Positions 43,525 to 52,400 of a DNA stretch of 64,000 nucleotides are shown one piece after another. Below the pieces are notes generated by a model, which ran no database searches, was not told where the DNA came from, and saw only the letters and a program-made list of their open reading frames with translations. Location: contig JAVVDW010000009.1 of the NCBI GenBank assembly GCA_032251335.1, positions 1 through 64,000 of the forward strand, read 5' to 3'. Each line of letters opens with the position of its first letter. Positions within the stretch are counted from its first letter, which is position 1. The translations under genes and the position numbers were made by a program. Source of the DNA: UM-FILTER-40-17 sp032251335 (GTDB taxonomy: Bacteria; Bacteroidota; Bacteroidia; Flavobacteriales; Flavobacteriaceae).

Positions 43525-43567
43525 AATTATTTTTATCTAAAATGGATCATTTTCGATCGTTTATAAA

Positions 43568-45325
43568 CTAGTCTTCTGACTTTGTCAGGTTTATATGCAA
43601 CTCTTCAAGTTGCTCCGGTGCAATGGCTGCAGGTGCATCAATCATCACATCTCTTCCTGCATTGTTCTTGGGGAATGCTATAAAATCGCGAATGGTTTCC
43701 TGCCCGCCCAAAATAGCCACCAACCTGTCAAATCCGAAAGCAATACCGCCGTGTGGTGGCGCACCGTACTCAAAAGCATCCATCAAAAAACCGAATTGCG
43801 CTTTGGCTTGTGCGTCTGAAAAGCCGAGCAACGAAAACATTTTTTGCTGTGTCTGTTTGTCGTGTATCCTAATAGATCCGCCGCCAATTTCGTTGCCGTT
43901 CAGTACCAAATCGTAGGCATTGGCGCGCACTTTTCCGGGGTCTGTGTCCAACAGGTGCATGTCATCCGGTTTGGGCGAGGTAAACGGATGGTGCATGGCG
44001 TGGTATCTTTTGCTGTCTTCGTCCCATTCTAAAAGCGGAAAATCAGTCACCCAAAGCGGTGCAAAAGTATCGGCTTTTCGCAGACCCAAACGGTTGGCGA
44101 GCTCCATGCGCAAAGCACTGAGCTGCGAACGTGTTTTGTCTGCGGGACCGGCCATTACCAAAAGTAAATCGCCGGGTTGGGCTTGAAGTGCTTGAGCCCA
44201 AGCCAATAAAATTTCTTCATTAAAAAACTTATCTACTGACGACTTTAAAGTGCCGTCATGGTTGTACCGAACCCAAACTAGCCCTCCGGCACCCACTTGC
44301 GGGCGTTTTACCCAGTCTATCAACGCATCAATTTCCTTGCGGGTATAATCGACCAAACCGGGCGCAGCAATCCCTACTATCAATTCTTGGTTGTCAAACA
44401 CCTGAAAACCTTTTCCTTGTGCCAAAGTGTTTAACTCGCCGAATTCCATGCCAAAACGGATGTCCGGTTTGTCGTTTCCATATTTTTTCATAGCATCTGC
44501 ATAGGTGATGCGTGGAAATTTTTCCAATGTCGCACCTTTTGTGTGGTGTAGAATATGCCTGGTAAGGCCTTCAAAAGTTTCCAAGATATCTTCCTGGGTC
44601 ACAAAGGCCATCTCACAGTCTATTTGTGTAAACTCGGGCTGGCGGTCTGCTCGCAGATCTTCGTCACGAAAACACCTTACAATTTGAAAATATTTGTCCA
44701 TACCGGCTACCATCAACAGTTGTTTGAAGGTTTGTGGAGATTGAGGCAATGCATAAAATTGACCTTCATTCATGCGCGATGGCACGACAAAATCTCTGGC
44801 ACCTTCTGGTGTAGATTTAATCAGATAGGGGGTTTCTACCTCTATAAAACCTTCGCCGGAAAGATAATTTCGAACAGCTATAGCCACCTGACTCCTAAAA
44901 ATCAGGTTTTGTTTGACGGGGTTGCGACGAATATCCAAATAGCGGTATTTCATCCGGAGGTCTTCGCCACCATCCGTTTTGTCTTCAATGGTAAAAGGCG
45001 GTGTTTTAGCCGTATTGAGTACGGTTAGTTCTGTGACCAAAACTTCTATTTCTCCTGTTGGGATGTTTGTGTTTTTAGATTCTCGTTCGATGACCGTTCC
45101 GCTTATCTGAATAACAAACTCCCGTCCTAGGTTCTGAACGGTTTTAAGCAGCGATTCCGGAGTTCTTTCGGTATCAAAAACCAGCTGTGTCACGCCATAA
45201 CGATCGCGCAAATCTATCCAACTGACAAAACCTTTATCGCGTATTTTTTGAATCCAACCGGAAAGCGTTACCTTTTGATTTAAGTTATTTATACTGAGTG
45301 CTCCACAAGTGTGTGATCGATACAT
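43568..45325 (-). CDS. aspS: Aspartyl-tRNA synthetase
   Basis: A 585-residue class II synthetase of the bacterial type, loading Asp onto tRNA-Asp. The N-terminal OB anticodon domain (TLSGWIQKIRDKGFVSWIDLRD), motif 2 (FRDEDLRADRQPEFTQID), the bacterial GAD insert in the middle and motif 3 (GGIAFGFDRLVAIL) are all complete. The ATG at 45325 gives MYRSHTCGALS; the frame is open to an ATG at 45406 but the promoter box at 45352 lies between them. The tRNA-Asp gene is only 0.8 kb away, on the other strand. Confidence 0.97.
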   Translation of the reverse strand: MYRSHTCGALSINNLNQKVTLSGWIQKIRDKGFVSWIDLRDRYGVTQLVFDTERTPESLLKTVQNLGREFVIQISGTVIERESKNTNIPTGEIEVLVTELTVLNTAKTPPFTIEDKTDGGEDLRMKYRYLDIRRNPVKQNLIFRSQVAIAVRNYLSGEGFIEVETPYLIKSTPEGARDFVVPSRMNEGQFYALPQSPQTFKQLLMVAGMDKYFQIVRCFRDEDLRADRQPEFTQIDCEMAFVTQEDILETFEGLTRHILHHTKGATLEKFPRITYADAMKKYGNDKPDIRFGMEFGELNTLAQGKGFQVFDNQELIVGIAAPGLVDYTRKEIDALIDWVKRPQVGAGGLVWVRYNHDGTLKSSVDKFFNEEILLAWAQALQAQPGDLLLVMAGPADKTRSQLSALRMELANRLGLRKADTFAPLWVTDFPLLEWDEDSKRYHAMHHPFTSPKPDDMHLLDTDPGKVRANAYDLVLNGNEIGGGSIRIHDKQTQQKMFSLLGFSDAQAKAQFGFLMDAFEYGAPPHGGIAFGFDRLVAILGGQETIRDFIAFPKNNAGRDVMIDAPAAIAPEQLEELHINLTKSED

Positions 45326-45351
45326 CTGAAAGACAGTTTTAAATTTGATGG

Positions 45352-45359
45352 CAAAATTA
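45352..45359 (-). promoter_or_regulatory. -7 box of aspS promoter
   Basis: TAATTTTG on the minus strand, 26 bp before the aspS ATG at 45325. Single-box prediction; no -33 TTTG is obvious. Supports the shorter aspS start. Confidence 0.45.
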
Positions 45360-45525
45360 CGAAATGGATGGCAACATTTACCCGCAATAGATTTTCTTTT
45401 CACCACAAAAATAAAGCATCAACTGAGCCAAAATGGCTGTTTTCATCTTACCTTACTTTTAAATGTAAAGTAGCTATAATTTTTTAATAATCTAAAATGT
45501 TGTATTTCAATATTTTAAAAATCTA

Positions 45526-45580
45526 ATGTAAATTTAATGTTATGTAAACGTAATTTATATGTAAATTTAATGTACCTTTG
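45526..45580 (+). promoter_or_regulatory. Promoter region of the MORN gene with two 15 bp direct repeats
   Basis: ATGTAAATTTAATGT occurs exactly at 45526-45540 and 45559-45573, 33 bp apart (about three helical turns). The second copy runs into the TACCTTTG -7 box at 45573-45580, which is 46 bp before the ATG at 45626. Each repeat contains the palindrome TAAATTTA. This layout suits a regulator binding site over the promoter, but no regulator is known. Confidence 0.5.
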
Positions 45581-45625
45581 TAAAGGATTTGTAAAATATT
45601 TAAGAACCTCATAAAAAACACAGTT

Positions 45626-45976
45626 ATGAAAAAGATTGGATTTATCATGATGATTTTGATGGTCGTAGGTGTGTATGCACAACAACCACAGCCAAAATTA
45701 GAAAAAGAAGGTGATTTAGTTAAAGCCACTTACTATTATGAAGATGGGCAAGTGCGTCAGCAAGGCTACGTAAAAGACGGTAAACTTCACGGACAATGGA
45801 TTTCCTATAGAGCAGATGGTACCAAGGTTGCCTTGGCACAATATGCATCAGGCAAAAAAACCGGTAAATGGTTGTTTTGGGATGAAAATGGCAATGTAAA
45901 AGAAGTGGACTATTCCCAAAATGCGATTGTAAATGTCATAGAAGTTGAAACGGGCAAGGCTACTGTTGAAAATTAG
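45626..45976 (+). CDS. Exported MORN-repeat protein (YwqK-like)
   Basis: A 116-residue protein with a signal peptide (IGFIMMILMVVGVYAQ) and three MORN-type units of about 20 residues (YYYEDGQVRQQGYVKDGKLH, GQWISYRADGTKVALAQYA, GKWLFWDENGNVKEVDYS). Some databases name such proteins YwqK-family antitoxins, but the export signal and lack of a toxin partner make an envelope role more likely here. It has its own promoter and a terminator at 46001. Confidence 0.85.
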   Translation: MKKIGFIMMILMVVGVYAQQPQPKLEKEGDLVKATYYYEDGQVRQQGYVKDGKLHGQWISYRADGTKVALAQYASGKKTGKWLFWDENGNVKEVDYSQNAIVNVIEVETGKATVEN

Positions 45977-46000
45977 TTAAAGCTTTAAATTTGATTTTCA

Positions 46001-46032
46001 AAAACCAATTCGTTGTGGATTGGTTTTTTTTT
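46001..46032 (+). terminator. Rho-independent terminator of the MORN gene
   Basis: Stem AAAACCAAT (46001-46009) with ATTGGTTTT (46019-46027), 9-base loop, then a T-run to 46032. It lies 25 bp after the MORN stop. Confidence 0.85.
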
Positions 46033-46087
46033 TGGTTTGTCGATTTTTGGTTTGTTTTTAAAAAACCGACAATCAAAACAAAAATTA

Positions 46088-46118
46088 TTTGCAGATAACA
46101 AAATGCGGTGTATATTTG
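46088..46118 (+). promoter_or_regulatory. Promoter of tRNA-Asp
   Basis: TTTG (46088-46091), a 19 bp spacer and TATATTTG (46111-46118) match the Bacteroidota consensus closely. Transcription would start near 46124, a few bases before the tRNA at 46137. This is the best promoter of the window. Confidence 0.8.
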
Positions 46119-46136
46119 CATCCGCTATCAGCAATA

Positions 46137-46210
46137 GGTTCGGTAGTTCAGTTGGTTAGAATACCTGCCTGTCACGCAGGGGGTCGCGGGTTCGAGTCCC
46201 GTCCGGACCG
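46137..46210 (+). tRNA. tRNA-Asp (anticodon GTC)
   Basis: 74-base cloverleaf. The acceptor stem GGTTCGG (46137-46143) pairs with CCGGACC (46203-46209) including one T-G; discriminator base is G. D-arm, anticodon stem CCTGC/GCAGG with loop CTGTCAC (anticodon GTC, Asp), and T-arm with GGTTCGAGTCC are all present. The CCA tail is not encoded. Consensus promoter upstream and hairpin terminator directly downstream. Confidence 0.97.
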
Positions 46211-46211
46211 C

Positions 46212-46243
46212 AAAACCGTCTCCATAATGAGGCGGTTTTTTTT
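46212..46243 (+). terminator. Rho-independent terminator of tRNA-Asp
   Basis: Stem AAAACCGTCTC (46212-46222) with GAGGCGGTTTT (46229-46239), 6-base loop, T-run to 46243. Separates the tRNA from the convergent DUF58 gene. Confidence 0.85.
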
Positions 46244-46244
46244 G

Positions 46245-47168
46245 TTAATACCCGCCTCTTTCTGTGAGATACGTCATCAAAATGTGGTGCATGGAGTCGT
46301 TGATATCTGCCGCCACATAAGAAATTCTGTATTTAGCACATTGAAGTTTTAATTCTTGAAAATACGAAGAAACGGCTTGTTTGTATTCCGTTTGCACGCT
46401 GTCTGCATATAAATCTAATTTTTCACCCGTTTCTACATCTACAAACCGACGTGGTGCGTTGTCAAAATCAAAAGCATATTCCTTTTGCTTGTCTATTACG
46501 TGGAAGAGGACAACGCGGTGTTTGTTGTAGCGCAAGTGACGCAAGGCTTCAAAGAGTTTTTCGGTATCCTGAGTCGCTTCAAACATGTCTGTAAACAGCA
46601 ATACCAAAGATCTCCTTTTGAGTTTTTCGGCTATTTCGTGAAGTATTTGAGAAGTTTGGGTGGTTTTGGGTTCGGCTGAAAGCAGCAAGCCTTCGAGTTG
46701 GGCGACGAGCATACGGTGGTGGCGATCGCTGCCTTTTTCGGGTGTGTAAAATTCATAGGTGTCTGAATAAACGCTCAAGCCAATGGCGTCTCGCTGTCTT
46801 TTGAGCAAATTCATCAAAGCGGCAGCAGCCAAAACAGAAAAACCCAATTTGTTGTAGGATGTGGCCGTTTGTTTGGTCACTTTGGGATAGTGCATAGATG
46901 CGGAGTTGTCTATAATGATATGACATCTCAGGTTGGTTTCCTCTTCATAGGTTTTAACGTACAGACGATCGGTTTTGGCAAAATGCTTCCAGTCTATATG
47001 CCGGGTAGAATCTCCGGCATTAAAACTCTTGTGTTCTGCAAATTCAGATGAGAAACCTCTAAACGGACTTTTGTGGATGCCACTGATAAAACCTTCCACA
47101 ACCTGATTGGCTACCAACTGTAGGTTGCCAAATGTTTCGAGTCGCTGTAGGGCTTCATCAATTTTCAT
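46245..47168 (-). CDS. DUF58 (vWA-like) protein
   Basis: A 307-residue soluble protein. The family core FNAGDSTRHIDWKHFAKTDR with IIIDNSASM (the MIDAS-like DxSxS of a von Willebrand A fold, about 87-95) is clear, and the end VSYVAADINDSMHHILMTYL is typical of the family. DUF58 proteins usually sit next to MoxR AAA ATPases and BatA/B genes, acting in metal-linked assembly or stress; no MoxR gene is in view here, so this copy may be solitary or the ATPase lies elsewhere. It stops just before the tRNA terminator. Confidence 0.88.
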   Translation of the reverse strand: MKIDEALQRLETFGNLQLVANQVVEGFISGIHKSPFRGFSSEFAEHKSFNAGDSTRHIDWKHFAKTDRLYVKTYEEETNLRCHIIIDNSASMHYPKVTKQTATSYNKLGFSVLAAAALMNLLKRQRDAIGLSVYSDTYEFYTPEKGSDRHHRMLVAQLEGLLLSAEPKTTQTSQILHEIAEKLKRRSLVLLFTDMFEATQDTEKLFEALRHLRYNKHRVVLFHVIDKQKEYAFDFDNAPRRFVDVETGEKLDLYADSVQTEYKQAVSSYFQELKLQCAKYRISYVAADINDSMHHILMTYLTERGGY

Positions 47169-47198
47169 CGAAGTAGTGGTTTGTCAAATAAAGGTAAA

Positions 47199-47227
47199 CA
47201 AAAAAGGTTTGGCCTAAAGACCAAACC
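47199..47227 (-). terminator. Rho-independent terminator of trxA
   Basis: On the minus strand the stem GGTTTGGTC / GGCCAAACC (47206-47227, one mismatch) with a 4-base loop is followed by six T. It is 26 bp after the trxA stop. Confidence 0.85.
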
Positions 47228-47252
47228 ATTAAATCTAAACTATTATCGCTTG

Positions 47253-47570
47253 TTAAACAAGTGCATCTAAAGCCTCGGTGTACACGTTTTTTGGTGAAAC
47301 GCCTACTTGTCTGCCTACGAGTTCACCTTTGTTAAAAACCAAAACGGTGGGTATGTTGCGAACGCCGTATTTTGCTGCCCATTGTTGGTGAGCGTCCACG
47401 TCCACTTTTCCTACAACGGCTTTGTTTTCATAATCTTTACTAATTTCGTCTATGATGGGACCTACCATACGGCAAGGACCGCACCAAGCTGCCCAAAAGT
47501 CAACCAAAACAGGTTTGTCTGATTTTAATACGATGTCTTCAAAAGAGCTGTCTGTTATTTCAAGTGCCAT
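47253..47570 (-). CDS. trxA: Thioredoxin
   Basis: A 105-residue thioredoxin with active site WCGPC (Cys30 and Cys33) and the conserved cis-proline segment IPTVLVF. It reduces disulfides in cytoplasmic proteins with electrons from thioredoxin reductase. Own promoter box at 47600 and own terminator, so it is a single-gene unit between DUF58 and lspA. Confidence 0.97.
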   Translation of the reverse strand: MALEITDSSFEDIVLKSDKPVLVDFWAAWCGPCRMVGPIIDEISKDYENKAVVGKVDVDAHQQWAAKYGVRNIPTVLVFNKGELVGRQVGVSPKNVYTEALDALV

Positions 47571-47599
47571 GATTGTGTGTGTTATTATTTTATGAACTC

Positions 47600-47607
47600 C
47601 AAAGTTA
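47600..47607 (-). promoter_or_regulatory. -7 box of trxA promoter
   Basis: TAACTTTG on the minus strand, 29 bp before the trxA ATG at 47570. Fits TAnnTTTG; no clear -33 at the usual distance. Confidence 0.5.
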
Positions 47608-47670
47608 GTCTTTTTTGTAATAATTGCCTTACAGCCAAATCACTTTTTGTAATGGAATAATCAATTTAGG

Positions 47671-48315
47671 TTATTGCTTTCCATGCTCCAACGCTTCTTT
47701 AGTTGGAAACACATCTGTTTCTTTGGGAAAAGCTTTCTTGTTGAACACCAACAAAATACCTACACCTGTGCTGATAGCCGTGTCGGCTACATTAAAAACC
47801 GGATCAAAAAAAGTAAAGTAATCGCCACCTATAAATGGTATCCACTGTGGCAGATAACCTTCATAGAGCGGAAAGTACAACATATCTACCACTTTGCCGT
47901 GAAAAAGCGTGCCGTAGCCGCCCGCGTCCGGAAGAAAGGTTGCCACTTGGTGGTAGCTGTCTGAAAATATCAAACCGTAGAAAACAGAGTCTATGATGTT
48001 GCCAAAAGCGCCTGCAAATATCAAAGAAACCGCAATTACTGTAATTCTCGGTGTTATTTTTTGCGTCAAATCCCACAGCCAATAGCCGATACCGAAAATG
48101 GCTACAATCCGAAACAAAGTAAGTATGAGTTTTCCGTATTCGCCGGGAATTTTGGCGCCCCATGCCATACCTTCATTTTCAACAAACAATATTTTAAACC
48201 AGCCAAAAACAGGCACGCTTTCTCCGAGCTGAAAGTTCGTTTTGATGTAAAATTTACTGACTTGATCAACCAATAAAATAAGAAAAACTAAGGCAGCGGA
48301 TTTTTTTAAGGTCAT
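47671..48315 (-). CDS. lspA: Lipoprotein signal peptidase (signal peptidase II)
   Basis: A 214-residue membrane protease that removes signal peptides from prolipoproteins. Four hydrophobic segments are seen; catalytic aspartates are Asp109 in GNIIDSVFYG and Asp178 in FNVADTAIS. Compared with the roughly 165-residue E. coli enzyme it has a longer loop between the two motifs and a charged C-terminal tail, a pattern I consider usual in Flavobacteriia. It is at the downstream end of the recO-ileS-DksA-like run. Confidence 0.94.
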   Translation of the reverse strand: MTLKKSAALVFLILLVDQVSKFYIKTNFQLGESVPVFGWFKILFVENEGMAWGAKIPGEYGKLILTLFRIVAIFGIGYWLWDLTQKITPRITVIAVSLIFAGAFGNIIDSVFYGLIFSDSYHQVATFLPDAGGYGTLFHGKVVDMLYFPLYEGYLPQWIPFIGGDYFTFFDPVFNVADTAISTGVGILLVFNKKAFPKETDVFPTKEALEHGKQ

Positions 48316-48393
48316 TTTTTGATGCGTGATAAAGGTGGATTAAAAAATCGGTTTCAAAGCTACATAATTTTTTTAAGAGCCCATTCGAAAAGT

Positions 48394-49008
48394 TTAATGT
48401 GATTTGTGAATGGATATCTTTCCTGAGGCTGTTTTAAGTCTTATTTTATTTGGCCCGGTAACGATGGCTTCTCTTTGCACATTTTCCGGCGAAGCATCAA
48501 CCTCTATTTGTGCCAGGTTGGTGTCCAGCCTAATATTGCCACTGTAAGTTTGTACGGTTGCATTGCCAAAAAAAGAAATTAAAGACGCATGCCCATAGCC
48601 AAGTATGAGCTGTAGATTAGCAAACTTTCCGGATACATTCACGTGAGATTGTTTACTGATCATCCGAAGGTGCATAGCTTCGGGCAGGATAACGATAATC
48701 TTTTGCGAATTCACTTTATGTGCGCTGAGTTTGTCGTCATAATCCGGTGTCCAAAGGCGTTTGGCCAGGTGAAAGATGAACTCATTGGCTTCTCTGTTAA
48801 TCTGCAATTGGTAAAAATTTGCGTACTCGCCGGCGCCTTCTACTTCTACAAACAGAGAATCTCCTTTTTGGGTTGAAATTACCGTTTCTGTAGCTTCATC
48901 AAAATTCAAAAAAATCTTATCAGCAGGATCAACCGAAAGCCTGTAATTTGCTTGTTGAGAAAACGTCGTAAAACAAATAAAGAAAAAAAGGCCGTGCCAA
49001 AAATGCAT
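48394..49008 (-). CDS. Exported beta-helix-like protein of unknown function
   Basis: A 204-residue protein with a signal peptide (HGLFFFICFTTFSQQ). Its second half has short repeating beta units (VNVSGKFANLQLILGYGHAS, NATVQTYSGNIRLDTNLAQI, NKIRLKTASGKISIHKS) of the type seen in DUF4097/GIN-like adhesin folds, but I do not recognise a named family with confidence. It lies between lspA and the DksA-like gene, a place that in related genomes is often empty. Confidence 0.6.
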   Translation of the reverse strand: MHFWHGLFFFICFTTFSQQANYRLSVDPADKIFLNFDEATETVISTQKGDSLFVEVEGAGEYANFYQLQINREANEFIFHLAKRLWTPDYDDKLSAHKVNSQKIIVILPEAMHLRMISKQSHVNVSGKFANLQLILGYGHASLISFFGNATVQTYSGNIRLDTNLAQIEVDASPENVQREAIVTGPNKIRLKTASGKISIHKSH

Positions 49009-49078
49009 CTTTTGGTGGTAAAGATAAAAAAAACCACTGGCTACCGGATGGTGTATAGCCGAAAAAAAATACTTTGGT

Positions 49079-49459
49079 TTATTGCATGTTTTTGGCCTCT
49101 ATACTGAGTGTAGCGTGCGGCACCAATTTAAGCCTTTCTTTGCTGATGAGTTTTCCGGTAACCCTGCAAATACCATAGGTCTTGTTTTCTATGCGGATCA
49201 TAGCATTTTTAAGGTCGCGTATAAACTTTTCTTGCCTGATGGCCAATTGCGTATTGGCTTCTTTAGACATGGTTTCCGAGCCTTCTTCAAAGGCTTTAAA
49301 AGTAGGCGATGTATCATCTGTACCGTTGTTCCCGTCATTCATGTAGGCACTTCGGATGAGTTCTAAATCCTGTTGGGCTTTCACAATTTTGGCTTCAATA
49401 ATTTTTCGGAATTCTGCCAAATCAGCATCAGAATAACGAACTTTAGTTTCTGTTGACAT
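49079..49459 (-). CDS. TraR/DksA-family transcription factor lacking zinc cysteines
   Basis: A 126-residue protein with the DksA coiled-coil (AEFRKIIEAKIVKAQQDLEL) and the zinc-finger-region pattern YGICRVTGKLISKERLKLVP. Only one Cys remains where the family has four, so zinc binding is unlikely, yet the rest of the finger fold is kept. DksA-like factors bind RNA polymerase through its secondary channel and modulate transcription with (p)ppGpp. It starts 2 bp from ileS and is probably in the same unit. Confidence 0.9.
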   Translation of the reverse strand: MSTETKVRYSDADLAEFRKIIEAKIVKAQQDLELIRSAYMNDGNNGTDDTSPTFKAFEEGSETMSKEANTQLAIRQEKFIRDLKNAMIRIENKTYGICRVTGKLISKERLKLVPHATLSIEAKNMQ

Positions 49460-49461
49460 AA

Positions 49462-52400
49462 TTAAATTTTTTTAATAAACAGCTTGGTCTCTATTTCATC
49501 AAACGAAATATCAACCCCATTTTCAAGTGTATCTACTAGCGACAATTCTTGCGCTAAGGTTTCATTTTTGATGTAATTTGTGTTTTGCGAAACGGCTTCA
49601 ACAATATCTTTGTGCGTAAGGAGCGAAACACAAATTTGATCGGTTACTTCAAAACCCGAATCTTTGCGAAGGTTCTGAATTCGGTTTACCAACTCTCTAG
49701 CGATGCCTTCATTTTTCAACTCCGGACTGATGGTTTTATCCAACGCAACGGTAATACCTTTGTCCGAAGCTACCAACCAGCCGGCAACTTCCGTAGCCAC
49801 AACCTCTACATCTTCGGACGACAAATTAAATACTTTTTCTCCAATTTCTAATCGTATTTCGCCCTGCATTTCCAAAGACCGAATCTGCGCTTTTGTCATA
49901 TTTGTTATAGCGCTGGAAATCAGTTTAATATCTTTTCCGTAGCGCGGGCCTAAGGTCTTAAAATTGGGTTTTACTTGCTTGGTGAGTATGTCTGCATCAT
50001 CGTCTAGCAAAACGATATTTTTGACGTTTACTTCTGATTGTATCAAATGCGATACGGAGGCAACGGCTTGCTTATCTTCTTCTGAAAACACAGGAATCAT
50101 CACGGTTTGCAGCGGTTGGCGTACCTTTATTTTTTCTTTTTTTCGAAGCGATAAAACCAAAGAAGAAATGGTTTGTGCGAGTTGCATTTTGTGTTCCAAA
50201 GATTTATCAACAAATTGATGCTGAAAAGTCGGAAACAGATCTAAATGAACACTTTCTGTTTTGTTTGTCAGGTCTTTGTATAGCCTATCTGCAAAAAACG
50301 GCGCCAAGGGTGCCATGAGTTTGCTGACTTCTAGAAGACAGCTGTAAAGCGTCTGATAGGCGGCCAATTTGTCCGTATCTCCGTGTTGATTTTCTGAAGC
50401 GGGCTTCCAAAAACGTCTTCGGCTGAGCCTAACAAACCAGTTGCTCAAGTTTTCTTGTACAAAATAGGAGATGGCGCGCGCGGCTTTGGTGGGTTCGTAG
50501 TCTTCATATGCAGCCTCTACTTCGGCTATCACAGAGTGAAGTTCTGAAAGAATCCACCTGTCAATCTCAGATCTGTTTGCTAAGGACAATTGATTTTCTT
50601 TGCCGGTAAATCCGTCCAAATTGGCATAAAGGCTGAAAAACGAATAGGTGTTGTACAAGGTTCCGAAAAACTTGCGTTTCACCTCTTCCACCCCGGCCAT
50701 ATCAAATTTCAAATTGTCCCACGGGTTGGCATTGACTATCATATACCAACGAATGGCATCAGCACCATGCATCTTCAACGCATCAAACGGATCCACGGCG
50801 TTGCCCAGTCGCTTGGACATTTTCTGTCCGTTTTTATCCAATACCAGCCCGTTTGAAACCACGTTTTTATAGGCCACACTGTCAAAAACCATGGAGGCGA
50901 TGGCGTGAAGCGTATAAAACCAGCCTCGTGTTTGATCGACCCCTTCGCAAATGTAATCTGCCGGAAAAGTTTTGCCTTGGTCTATTTTTTCAGCATTTTC
51001 AAAAGGATAATGCCACTGTGCATATGGCATAGAGCCGGAGTCAAACCAAACATCTATCAAATCGGCTTCTCTTTGCATAGGTTTGCCTGTGGGCGATACT
51101 AATGTTATTTTATCAACTACATTTTTGTGTAAATCTACTTTTGCGTAATTTTCGTCGTTCATGTTATCAGGCTCAAATCCTTCATACGGATCTTGTTGCA
51201 TAAGCCCCGCGTCTATCGATTTTTGTATCTCTGATTTTAATTGCTTCAACGAGCCAATTAGAATTTCCTCTTTTCCGTCTTCTGTCCGCCAAATAGGGAG
51301 CGGAATGCCCCAGTAGCGAGACCGAGACAAGTTCCAGTCATTGGCCGTTTTGAGCCAGTTGCCAAACCGTCCTTCTCCTGTGGCTTTGGGCTTCCAATTG
51401 ATGGTTTGGTTAAGCTCAAACATGCGGTCTTTTTTATCGGTAACCCGAATAAACCAAGAGTCTAACGGATAATAGAGTACGGGTTTGTCCGTCCGCCAAC
51501 AGTGCGGATAGCTGTGCACGTATTTTTCTACTTTAAAAGCTTTGTTTTCTTCTTTCAACCAGATTGATATTTCTACATCAAGGGATTTCTCGGGTGCTTC
51601 TCCATCCGGGTAGTATTCGTTTTTGACATATTTACCGGCCCATTCGCCCATGTGTTTGGTAAATTTACCTTGAAGATCTACCAGAGGAACCGGATTGCCG
51701 TCGTCATCGAGGACCAACAGTGGCGGCACTTCGGGGGAAGCTTCTTTGGCTACCTTGGCATCATCTGCGCCAAAGGTAGGCGCTGTATGTACGATTCCGG
51801 TGCCATCTTCTGTGGTCACAAAATCTCCGGCTATGACCCTAAACGCATTTTCTGCATGTTGATAAGGCAATGCCATAGGAATCAACTGCTCATATCTAAT
51901 TTCGAGTAGGGCTTCTCCTTTAAAGGTTTTTAGAATTCTATACGGAATTTTTTTCTGATGGGCGTCAAAGTTTTCAAAATCTGAAGTCTCTACTGAGGCA
52001 TAATACTTTCCTGAAAACTGCTTGCCAACCAATGCTTTGGCCAAAATAACTTTGATGGGCGAAAATGTGTATTGGTTAAACGATTCAACCAAAACGTATT
52101 CAATGTTTTTACCTACGGTTAAAGCTGTGTTGGATGGCAATGTCCAAGGCGTGGTTGTCCATGCCAAAAAATGTATTTCACCCAGATTTTGAAGAAATTC
52201 GGGAAGTGTGTTTGAAATCGCTTTAAACTGCGCCACTGCTGAAGTGTCTGAAACATCCCGATAGCAGCCGGGCTGGTTGAGTTCGTGCGAGCTTAAGCCG
52301 GTGCCTGCTTTGGGAGAATACGGCTGTATGGTATAGCCTTTGTAAATCAAACCTTTGTTGTACAACTGCGACAACAACCACCAAACAGATTCCATGTATT

